A stretch of DNA of 64,000 nucleotides from Apteryx mantelli (Eukaryota > Chordata > Aves > Apterygiformes > Apterygidae). Shown here piece after piece: positions 45,743 to 56,099 of the stretch; positions within the stretch are counted from its first letter, which is position 1, and each line of letters begins with the position of its first letter. The stretch lies in contig NW_027118693.1 of assembly GCF_036417845.1 (NCBI RefSeq), positions 2,304,001 through 2,368,000 of the forward strand, given 5' to 3'. The position numbers and the translations under genes were made by a program. The notes beneath the pieces were generated by a model that had not been told where the DNA came from, made no database searches, and saw only the letters and a list, made by a program, of their open reading frames with translations.

Positions 45743-46620
45743 CGCCGCGCCTTCCCCAGCAGCTGCTCGCACACAGCCGGGCCGCGGCGGCTCCGGCTGC
45801 CCCCGCGTGCACAGCTGCTCGCTCTACCCGGCCCGCGGCCCTCGGCCCCGGTGCGGCAGCTCCCGGCGCTGCGGCTCGAGGCTCCGGGCGGCCCCGCACC
45901 GGGAGACGCTGCCCCGCGCAGCACCAGCCGCCTCCCGGCCCCTCCCTCCCTCCCTGCAGGGTCCTGGCAGCCCCGGCCCCGCCCCTGCCTCGCCCCACCC
46001 TGCCCCTCAGCCGCCCTCCTCCGCGCCAGCGCGCATGCACCGCGGGAGGCGGCACTTCCGGCCCTGTGAGGGGGCGGGGCCTGTGTGTCCAGGGCTTCCG
46101 GCCCCGTTGCTCGCTGGCCCCGCCCCCGCCGGGCCCCGCCGCGGCGCCGCTGTCGAGGCCGCGGAGAAGCAGCTGCGGCAGCGGCGGGTGTTGGCGGCTG
46201 CTGCGCAGGGAGCCCGGAGCGACGCTGCGGCCCGGCGTGTGCTCGTGTGCGCGGAGCGTGCGGCGGCTGCTGCCGGCCGGGCCGGGGCTGGGGCGGAGGG
46301 CGGTGAGCGAGGGGGAGCGGCGCCGGGCTGGCCCTGGGCTGCGGGAGTTGCGCTGCAGGGGAGCGTCGGCGGGGAAACGGTGCTGCCGGGGCGCTGCTGC
46401 CCCAGGGCCCCGCTGTGCCCCGGGGCGCGGGCGAGTCTGCGCGAGGGGCGGCCGGGCCGGGAGGGGCCGGGAGGGGCGAGAAAGCTCTGCACGGGGGGCG
46501 GGTGGGGGCAGGGGCTGTTTGTGAGCCCCCCGGGACCCAGAGGGGTGTTTTCAGCCCGCGCTGCGGCCTGGCAGCTGCAGAGAAGCCCTGAGCTGTGAGA
46601 GCTGCCGTCGCCAGGGAAAC

Positions 46621-49600
46621 CAAGGCAGCAGGTGAGGAGGGAGAGGAGCAGAGAAGCCGCTTTCTGTGCTCCTGCTGCCCCTCGATGTCCTCCCGCGGTG
46701 GAAAGCTGAAGGGCTCTGGGTGCGGGTGGGGAAAGTGGTGGGGAAGTAGATAGGCCTGAGCTGCCGTTGCAGTGTGCCGGGGAAGTACAACATTCAGTGG
46801 TTTTGAGTAACCTGTGGGAATGTGACTTTTGTTTTTTCAGCTTAAAATGCTGATCCCTGGCAATCCATCATGTCCAGGAATGGTGAGAAAAGAGGGCTGT
46901 GAAAAGAGCAGGGCCTGAGCTTACATCATTATGTGTAGAGTTCGGGTGCTTTTTTGATAGCTTCCTTTTTTCCTTCAAGTTGCTAAGGAGGAAAGTAAAA
47001 GGATGCCCCCAAATGGGCAGTGTCCTCGCTAGATGAAGGAGAAGGACGTGAGCACACCCTTGCACAGAGCATTTTCAAAAGGTTTACAGGTTTGGGCTCA
47101 TTTTTTCGGTTTGTTCCCAACATTCATCAACACCAGGGTCCTTATTCCTTTCTCCCAGACCCTTAGTTATACCTAAATTGTGAAGTCAGAGTGTAACCCT
47201 CTCATGGAGGTGTGCTTTGCTGTTGGAGAAGGAGGTAGCTAAGCGTAGATTCATTTTTCCTTGCTTCTGTGTTGTGTCCATCTATTTTCCCTGGCTGTCA
47301 CTGCTTTAGCAAATCCAGGATTTCCCCATTCATTTCTGAACTGTGAAGAGAAAATGGATCTTCCAGTGTGATCAAACTGCTTCTAACCCCCCAAGTGTCT
47401 GATAAAGAAGGACAGAACAAGAGTGTCGCGGGTGGTGAGTGCTCTTCTAAACCTGGCGAAGGATGTGCTTTTGTTCAAGAGCAGGTATTGTTACTGGAGC
47501 CAGGTATTTCAACTGTAGGTATCCCTGAATGTCACATTGGGAGGGTTGAATTGTACTTTCTCTCTGCTGGGAGGCTGATGCTGGCAAGCTGTGACTGCAG
47601 ACAGCCTGACTGAAACTTGTGTTGTGCTACATCTTGAACGGGAGGACACAGAAATAGTTTGCCTTCTTGAGTTTTACCTTCCAAAAATACCAGACCGCGC
47701 CGAATGAGAATGTATTTTATAGGAATACATTTGCTTTTTCCATCAACCCCCCAATATTTTCTGCTTGACTTTAGTAGTATATTGACAGCAAGTATTGCAT
47801 GTGTTCTAGGAAGCGTGTGGTTAAAGATATCAGTCCTGTTGTAGGAAGTTTTTCTGCACGTGCCGCAGAAGGGAGATCATCCAGTAGAGATGGTACCAGT
47901 TGTGTTTGGGAGCAAAACAGTTGAGAAGGAGGGATTTTGTAGAAGACAGTCTGAGGAAGCCTTACAGAGTTTCCTAGTCTTCTTGAAAGCAACTAGAAGA
48001 AAACTTAGAAACCACTTTCAGTCTCTGTTGCTGAAGTAGAACTCTTTGCAAGACTCCATCTTTGTATCAGCTGACAAAATCTTTCAACTGACTGTTACCT
48101 TCTGCCTGGTGAGGAAGTGTGCAGCTGAGACTTGTTGAAAGACGTAGTTCCTGAGCCCTGCTTTAGCAGGATGTTGTTTAAGTGGTTGTGAGCTGCTTTT
48201 CTGTCTTTTATCTCCTGTCCTACATAGACTTTTCTTTTTCTGGAGCTTACAGGAGGTCGTCATTTACATGTTTGCTTCTGCCCGTAGATGGCTTAGTACT
48301 CTTTAGTGTGTTGCTTTCCTTGAGGAAGGAGGCAAGCTTTATGTCTAGGCCAGGGTGGTATGTTGTTGCTAGTACACCCAGAAACGTTGGGTGCTGGAAG
48401 GGGGTGTTAGTGGAAGGCATCTGAGAAAGTGGCCAGAGACGCTGCGGTGGGTGAAGTAGCCGTGTGTGAGCGGTCTGTTGCCTGGGCGAGCTGTGTGGGG
48501 TTGCTGAGATGCTGCAGTGGTGGCAGTAGCTGCTGCTGGAGAGACCTTCCCGTGTTTCTGTGGGAGATAATCCGGGATGTGCTTGGAGGGGAGAACTTTG
48601 GGAGCTGAAATGTGATGTTGGGAGTCAGGGCCCTGTGCAGGGCAAGCAGTCTGTGAGAGACTTCTCTGTAGCTGCACAGCCCTGTTGTGCCTGTTCTTTC
48701 CTCAGCTTTGAGTTACATGTGGAAGACCCTGGCCAGACTCGAGCAAGGAAGAGAAAATCAGGAGTTACGCATTATTCAAATAACTAATATGTCTGATTGT
48801 TCTTAGGTGTCACGTACCGTGGAAAAGTATGGTTCTTCTCCTGAATCATTGTTACTGAAGTTGTGTGGCTTTTCATCCATTCTTTTGTCTTTGTGAGTGT
48901 CCGTGTGGCCAGGGGCCCAAGGAGGTGTCGTGGGGGCTAGCCCTAGGTGTGATATTATCTGTGCTGAGTGAATAGGGGAGGATACACCATGTCTAGCGCC
49001 AGCAGGAGGGATCCCACATCAGCAGAGTGCCCTGGACTCCAGGCAGTGTTTTCTGGTTGCGTGCCTCTCCCCGTGGGCAGCAGCGAGAGCATTTCAGCTG
49101 AAAGTCTAAGATCTTTTGGTCGAGGAAGTCCAAAGCAGCCAGAGCATTTATGCTAATACAGCTTCTGTTGGAAGCTATAGAATGAAACAAGCTCTCTCTG
49201 GAAAGAAAGGAGGGGAAAAAAAGCAGGAAAGAAAACACCTCATTGCTAGTGGTTGGCTGAAGTGGCTTTGTAAGGTTTATGTGAAAGGGAAAATGTGTGT
49301 TAAAAGAGTACGAGAGAACCTTTAGTGTGCCAGTGGTTTTCTTAGGTGTCGACTGAGCTCTGTTCTCATGGGGGTGACCTTTGTGGTGTCTGGCTGTTTG
49401 CAGTAATGTCAGATAATAAATTCCTTTTGCAACCTTAGGAACCCTTTACTTAACTTAATGTTGAGTTTAGACAAGCCTCTTAAATAATTCCTTTTTTTTT
49501 GTTTTTTGTTTAGTGATGGCAGAGCTTTCAAACCAAGTAAGCAAATTGTTCGTGTTTTAGAGGAGCCCAGTTGCACTGTTTATATTATATTTATTTGTGA

Positions 49601-52022
49601 AAAGCTTGTTTTGTGGTGCAAAATGACAAGGTCTAGTGTGGAGCCTCGGAATCAAGCCCCTAGCAGGTGGCCTGCTTCAGTTCTCCTGAATGTTCCCATG
49701 GTATTCGAAAGGCCTGTTTGTCAGAGTTCAGGCTTCCTCCTCAGCCTGTCAGTATTAGGAAGTTGTCTGCTTATCACCCCTAAACTGAGAGCTCCCTACG
49801 TGTAATTGTCCTTGAAAGCTGACTTGTGGTTTTCCTCTCAACACTTTCCCATCTTTCAGTGCAGGTGTCAAGGGTGGTGATACTTGGGGGCCCAGAGTGG
49901 TCTCAGAGGAATGATCAGATTGGGTACAGGGTCTCTGTTACCACCCTGGACTGAATGCCTTTAAAGCACAGTGAGCGTGGGATACCATGAGGGTCAGTTG
50001 TAGGTCTCCCGGCTGCAAAGGGGGATCTTTGTCAATGAAAATCCTGTTTTTTGGAGGAAAAGGGCTGTATATAAGGAAGCTTCCTTGTCTGTGTGTTTGC
50101 TTGGTCTTCAGAGTCTGCGTGGTTTTAATTGTGCTCCTTTCCAAACGGGGTTAGTCACCCTTCTGAGTAGCCTCTAAAATACAAGCGAACCTTTTCACGA
50201 CGTCCATTTGTAAGTCAGCGCGCTGGTCTTTGGTTTGAGGGAGCTAACTGTGCTTGGATGCAAATATGGCGTCAAATGTTCCTGTTTTCCCTTGCAGGAT
50301 AATACCTAGCTTGCAGTCTTCCTCCCCAGTAGATCACCAAGCACTTTACAGAGGAGGTGCTGGTGGCTTCCCCATTTTCCAGCTAGTGAAACTGAAGCAG
50401 AGAAAGAAAAGGGCTCTTGCCCTGTGTTGAGGGAAGAAAGAGGCAAGGGACCCCAGCTCTCCCTTCTCTGCCACTCCTGTTGCTGCAAAACAATAGTGCT
50501 GGAAGCTGATGTGATATTTGCTCTTGTTCATGTGTGCAACGGAGGTTGTAGCCAGATTCAGCTCTGCCAAAAGCCTTTCTTAAGCAGGAAGTGGGTTCTT
50601 CAGAACTGACTGTGATGACACTGAAACAGCTCGTTTGTGTCTTTCTCTGTTTCTCTCCGGCATTACAGACCAGCAGAAAATGTCCATGACGAGGGCAAGC
50701 CAGTGAAGCAAGCCAGTGCAGAGGTAACCTGTGTTGTTTATTCATTCTTTTTTAGGGAAAGCTGACTGAGTATTTTCAGCCATAAATGTTGCACTCGTCC
50801 TTGTATGTTGTTGAGTAAAGAGTGCTCTCGTGCCATAGGCTCATTCTAGAATGGGAAGAAACCCATTCTGACTGATGCAGGAGAGAGAGAAAAGGAGCAC
50901 CGGAACGAAAAGGATTCAAGGAGCAGCTGAATGCTGGTGACCTGTGTCTACACAACAGGGAAGTGTGGGCTTTAAAGGCAGAATGTTCTGTTATTGACAA
51001 TAGCAACAGATAAACACTGTGTGCTCTTCAGAGAGTGGCGTCTAAACATTTGTCTTTTAAAAAAAGGACTTGATAATTGGTATGGATTAAAATCCTGTGA
51101 AAGGGAAAGAAATGCCATTAGTCTCCAGCTCTGCAGAAGTTAGAAGTAACACTGATACAGCTTTAATGGAAAATTCAAGTCTGTGTGTTTCGGTTTGGAG
51201 TTTTCTTTAATGATTCATTTGAGCTATTTAGTTCTTTGAATTATTTCTTTGAGATTCAGCGACAGGGTTTCTACTGTCCTCTTCTTTTCAGAATGCTTCT
51301 TGACATTCCTATATCAGCCAGAGCTTTCTTCTCTGTTACGGATGGGGACAATGAGCAGAACATGTAACACTCCTGTGAGTAAAGACTTCACCAGTAGCCT
51401 TGATTTTTGTGAATCCCCTAGGACAGCTGAAGTGGCTAGTGTTGCATCATTTAATTTGGATAAGTTTACAGCCTACAGTGAATTGTGGGGAGTTTGCGTC
51501 TAATACACAGACTTGAGAAAAACATGTTTCATCATTGCTATTCAGGTCTTCCATTATTGACACCTCTTTGAAAGATAAGACAGCTTGAAAGAAGTTCTCA
51601 TGTTAACAGGGCTAGCTGCTGTGCTAGTTACTTGCTTATTTTTATGTCTTTGTCCTTACATTTATTACCATGGAATTACAAGTAGACATTTGTGGTTTAA
51701 GTTGCAATCAGGAGAAAAGAAAAAATTGAATTTATAGTCAGGTTAAAGACTCTAGAGGGAAAGGAACTTGGCAAGAGGTCCTGAAATCAGAGTAGTAGCT
51801 TCTTGATTATTAGAAGTAATAAAACAGGTCAATAATTTTTTTCCTAAATGGTGTGCTGACCAGCAAATTTCAGTGGCAGTATTAAAACTGTCTATAGTAT
51901 GTTTTTTTTGTTTTAAATTATAGCTGGTTCTTCAGGGTGCTCATATACAGAACAGTACTTTTTAAATATCCTTTCTTAAAACAAACTGTTACAATTTCTT
52001 TTACATTCTAATTTTCTTGCAG
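46621..52022 (+). other. Intron-like region before the USP42-like exon
   Basis: AT-richer sequence between the CpG island and the recognisable USP42-like exon. Short acceptor-donor bounded stretches occur near 50669-50722 and 51292-51370, but their peptides do not match known USP42 sequence, so they are not called as exons. A diverged plus-strand copy of the arm A/B intron block is at 47490-47900. Confidence 0.4.
47490..47900 (+). repeat. Third, diverged copy of the arm A/B intron block
   Basis: GGTATCCCTGAATGT, CTGCTGGGAGGC-TGATGCTGG, AGCTGTGACTG and TAGTATATTGACAG follow in the same order and orientation as arm A 9050-9325. It is more decayed than A is from B. Its presence downstream of the USP42-like promoter suggests the module is older than the A/B duplication. 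Confidence 0.65.
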
Positions 52023-54186
52023 TCATTAACGATAGAATTGCTCTGCCACAAAGGATTCTTCTTCCACCTGGGAAGATTTCCATGGATTGGCAACAAACAC
52101 CAAGTGTTGGAGCTGGCCTCTACAGCCTGAGCAGTACAGGTTTCCTCAATTCTGTTCTGCAGCATATGGCTTGGGCACCCTCTCTCATCAGTTACCTGCT
52201 TTCTCTTGAACACACCCACACTCGAGTGAGTCCTTTTGAACATGTTCTTTTCAGTCTGTTGGACAGGTCGGAAGGCAAAAGAGTGACGGTGATTCTGTGA
52301 AGAAAACTCTTAATTTTCCTATTTTACCTGCAGAAGCTGCCTTTGAATATTGCATTAAGAGTGGGCTCAGAATAGCTTATGGAGTGCGTTCTTTCGTTTA
52401 ATGCACCATGCTAAAACTTCAAAGAAAGATCATTTCTTGCTTCATGTAAATAATCACATGCATTGGAAAGTAATGCATTTAAGGAATAGTTGGCATTTGG
52501 TTTTCCTGTCAGTAGAAAGATGATAAAATTTAGGATGTGGGCATCATAGATTCTCATTGTCCTTGACAGCCTAGTTTCCATCATGCTCTAGTACTGTGAT
52601 AAAGGATATGGTCACTGTTGAGCCACTGGGGCAAAAGGAAAACGAAACAATAAAAAGCCACGTGAGCGAGCCTCATGTGAACTCAGATAGAAATTTCTGT
52701 GGGAAATTATATGTATTAAAATCTAGAGTTTTAATTTGGGTAAAAACAATCCTTATTTTTCAAACACTTGAGTTTGTGTTCTTTGAATTTTATTCTTGGT
52801 CTTGAATTTATTTAAGCCTAGAAGCTCCTTGTCATATCTTTATGTGTTTATTTTGACAAAGGCACCTACATGCTTTTTGGTCTGGCACCTTAGTACATAT
52901 TCCTCGCAATTTGACTCTATTTGCATATTGCATATAACAATTATTTCAGTTAATCATCCATTTGAAAAAAGGCGGGTAGAAATACTTATACATATGTGAG
53001 TGCAAGGCAGGAAAGGGAGGGTTGGATACTGGTGCAGAGAGACACTCAAGATTCAGAAGGGGTTAAACAGGATAGATTTAATAAAGAACTTACACTGCGG
53101 ACTGCACGGGGAGCCCTGGGAACCGCGCAGAGGGGTCGCTGATGGGAGGCTGCTGGACGCATGGGCCGGACACACAGGTTGGATGCCTAAGTGGGACTTC
53201 ACTCGTTGTCAAGAATTAACTGTCTGCTTTACACCTTCTGAGCTCTGCTCACAATTTATTTCCAACTTGGACATGTCTTCTGAAGCTACCAGAATCATTC
53301 ATCAGATATTTGGATCATTTCTAAGATCCGGAACTACTTTTTTAAACTATTACTCTCCTTAGAATTGATCTGTGCCTTTTCTTCTTTTTGTAGAAAACAG
53401 CTTATAGAGTGACTAAGTAGAATGTATTAATACTTTAAATCAGCACAGTTAGGCTCCTTCACATATAGTTAAGCATTTACCTTTGGATTCCAGTAACCTG
53501 CTTGAGCTGCAAAGCAGTTTTGGCTACCTGCAAGGCATTCCTTGGTGTTCCTTTGGATCTAAAGGTAAGATTGTAGCTATGGTTCAAGATATTTAAAGGC
53601 ACCTGCAGCTTTCCAAAAGAAACTCTGTTTATTTAAAAATGTTTACCGTTAGCACAAAAGAGCTTGTTGGTGGATGGGAAGTGGATTGGACTTTGCCCTT
53701 CTGTGGCAGCCCTGTGTGTGCTGGATTTAAGCTGGACAAATAATAATTATCATATCTACACACATGATGATACTATCGTACTTCCATGTTTTGTACTACC
53801 TCGATACACATCTGATTGTTATACTGATGGCTTTTATTGTTTTTGTTATTTACGACATCGCATACCACAGAGAACTTACCTGTATGGTACCACAGCCAGG
53901 AAGCTACATCTGTCAAAGTAAAATCATTTTAAAATGAGGTAAATGTTCATCTTACTCTGTTTCTGCCTCCTTCTTCGCTGCGTTTGCTGGTTCCCAGTAG
54001 GTCTCTGAAGTGTGAACTAGCAAGGTCCTGTTGTAAACTCCTGATAAGTGTTTGGGATTTTGAGTTTGCAGGAACTTAGTGCTCTACTTTCTTACTCATC
54101 CTGGCAGCCTCATGTGTCTCTGGAGCTCTAGAAGAATTTGTGAAGCCTAAACAGCTGGGTGGTGAAAATTGCTATAAATGTATCAA
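52023..54186 (+). pseudogene. USP42-like deubiquitinase gene remnant, catalytic Cys lost
   Basis: USP42 is a nuclear ubiquitin-specific protease. Exons recognised: 52023-52225 encodes RIALPQRILLPPGKI, MDWQQTPSVGAGL, then LSSTGFLNSVLQ and LISYLLSLEHTHTR. 53209-53330 resembles the helical part ending IIHQIFGSFLRS. 53494-53564 encodes TCLSCKAVLATCKAFLG (a zinc-knuckle CxxC half). 54108-54186 encodes ALEEFVKPKQLGGENCYKC. The Cys box GNTCFLN reads SSTGFLN; the codon is GGT at 52139-52141, so the nucleophile is absent. The exon between the Cys box and the 53209 block was not found, the donor after FLRS is damaged, and no His-box exon was seen. Introns are present, so this is a segmental copy and not a retrocopy. 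A pseudoenzyme is possible but the decay favours a pseudogene. Confidence 0.75.
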
Positions 54187-54189
54187 GTA

Positions 54190-55860
54190 AGGTTACTCCC
54201 GATTACCTCTTCATACTAGATTCCTGTTTTTATATGTTGCATGCCTTAGAACATAAGTTACATTTTGACTTAATTTAGGAATACAATGAGACAGAGCTTC
54301 CTTTATATGTAACTCATCCACAGAAACCATCCAAAGCTGGGAAAATCCATTTGTTTCTAAGAGAGTCATTTTTTTCATTCTGTTTGAATATTGGAACTCT
54401 TTGGTAAGAAGTGCAGTCATCAAGTCCCATTAGAATTTTATTCCTAGCGCTGGCTACACTGGGTCTGGTCAGCCTCCCTAACTGTGAAGTTGCACGCAGA
54501 AATGTTCATGCGGCCAGAAGTTAAAAGACATATCCTGCATGTAATGGTAAGCTGAAGCAAGGAGGAACTGTGGAAAGCCACCTCAGAACTTGGTATCTAA
54601 TTCTGAATTTCATAGGATTTTACAGAATGCTGTTTTTTGGGGTTTTTTTTCTTGTTCATAGGCATTCTCCATAGGTCTGGAATTCTCTGCCTTGTATTCT
54701 GACACAAGAATTTGAAAAGAGATTATTTAGATCTTTCCACTCTATTAGCTGTCGACAGTATTTTTCTTGATGATGTAAACTGACGTATTTCAGTAGTAAT
54801 CTCCTTCCCTGTAGTAGCAGTTGAATTCCAGTGGTTACCCTGTATGTGCTATCTTTGAGTGGACTGTGTAACAAATTTACAATTAACAATTTCATTTCAA
54901 AGGTTTTCAGATGTTTCTATCCCTTTTCAGACAACCTGAGTACCTTCTTCCTGTCAATGTCAATTAGTGACTCATTCCTGTCAATGTCTTGCTCTTGTAG
55001 AATGACTGTTTTCTGCTTTTGTGTTCTCAGCCTTGATAAATGATCCATTTTGGGAATTCTTTGCAGTTTCTAGTCCTGAGGAAGGAGGCTCCCTTTCTGC
55101 AGTTCTTTCCGTTTTTGTATTACAGCAGAAAGCATTTATCCAGGACAGGAGTTGGAAATAGGCACTTCTGCACAACAAGAAGTGCAGCTTTGTGTAACAG
55201 TGTGGTCGTATGCTCTAGGGAGAGATTCACCTTCCTGCAACATTATGAGCTGGTGGCAAGCCTTACTCTCTGGCATAACAGAGATACCTAATCTGTCAAA
55301 AGCTAATGTTCTCAATGCTTTGTTTTGTAGAGCTGTCCTCTTCTGTCCTGCTGTCTTCTCTGTATTAGCAAATGTGAAATGCAGCATATGGATTTATGAA
55401 AAGAAAAAGTGTATTATGCAAGTAAGTATCACTCAAATAGCAGAAGCATGTGCGAGATGTTAAAATTGGTTTGGCTCTTTTTGGGGGGGTTGTTTAGGCA
55501 ATGCTGTGAGGTATTGGTCAGATTTGGGTGCCCTGAAGCAGCATCTGAGGGTGACTGGAGCCTCTGTGGCAGGTTTCGGTATGTCTGGGGGCACTTTGCA
55601 GTGTTTCAGAGTGTTTGGGGGCTGGTGGGAGTTTTGGGGCAGCTTTGGGGAATGTTTTGGCATTGGTGCTGGAAATGCAAAGCGAACTTGGTGTGAAAAA
55701 ACTAGAAATGCCTGGAGAGCAATGACAGGCTATGCACATGAAAGTCTTTCCCAGCTAAAAACATCAGGATGTTTTCTATTAAATGTCTACAGTTGGAAGC
55801 ATTCTTTCTTCTTCTTTGCACCTGTAGCAGGCAGATCCAAAGCAAACAGTTGTGTGGTAA
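54190..55860. other. No gene supported
   Basis: AT-rich sequence downstream of the last recognised USP42-like exon. The His-box exon was looked for by motif and not seen. Confidence 0.35.
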
Positions 55861-55867
55861 AATCAAT

Positions 55868-56095
55868 TTCACAGAGTCACAGAAGCGATGAGGTTAGAGG
55901 GCGCCTCTGGAGATCATCTAGTCCAACCCCTTGCTCAGAGCATGGGGTGGCTGGGGGGGCCATCGTCTTCCTCAGCCCACATCACTGTGGGGTATCTGGG
56001 GCACCTGGTCATGCACTTGGTTGGCCCTCTGTGGCCTCCTCACCCTCTCTGAATGACCTGCCATGGTGCCTGCATCTTTAGAGCCAGAACAGATC
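55868..56095 (-). mobile_element. CR1 LINE 3' end
   Basis: TTTCACAGAGTCACAGAAGC followed by GGAGATCATCTAGTCCAACC on the plus strand is the reverse complement of the CR1 3' terminus. Confidence 0.85.
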
Positions 56096-56099
56096 TGAG

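Larger units (their letters stand above)
41800..46450 (-). repeat. Inverted duplication, arm B
   Basis: Reverse complement partner of arm A (7320-12000). It keeps the empty site of the arm A LTR near 43995, and carries its own LTR at 45027-45540 plus about 1.1 kb that arm A lacks. It leads on the minus strand into copy 2. Confidence 0.85.
44400..46620. promoter_or_regulatory. CpG-island promoter of arm B, probably bidirectional
   Basis: CpG-dense and GC-rich, interrupted by an LTR. It has a conserved ETS/GABP-type site (ACTTCCGG on plus, 46054-46061), a second TTCCGGCC near 46107, GGGGCGGGG-type Sp1 sites and an NRF1-like GCGCATGCA near 46031. No TATA. It lies between copy 2 (minus strand) and the USP42-like gene remnant (plus strand), the usual layout of a shared bidirectional promoter with GABP sites. 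Open frames on both strands here are GC-driven and are not called. Confidence 0.55.

Noticed and set aside
45379..46623. Frames of 354-381 codons in the arm B island
   Set aside because: One begins inside the LTR and crosses its boundary. Composition is Arg/Ala/Pro/Gly with no motif and no conserved counterpart in arm A.
50669..50722. Short stretch bounded by acceptor- and donor-like sites
   Set aside because: The peptide does not resemble the USP42 N-terminus, and such signals are common by chance.
52596..52805. 69-codon plus frame after the USP42-like Cys-box exon
   Set aside because: No match to the USP domain segment expected there. Intronic by position.
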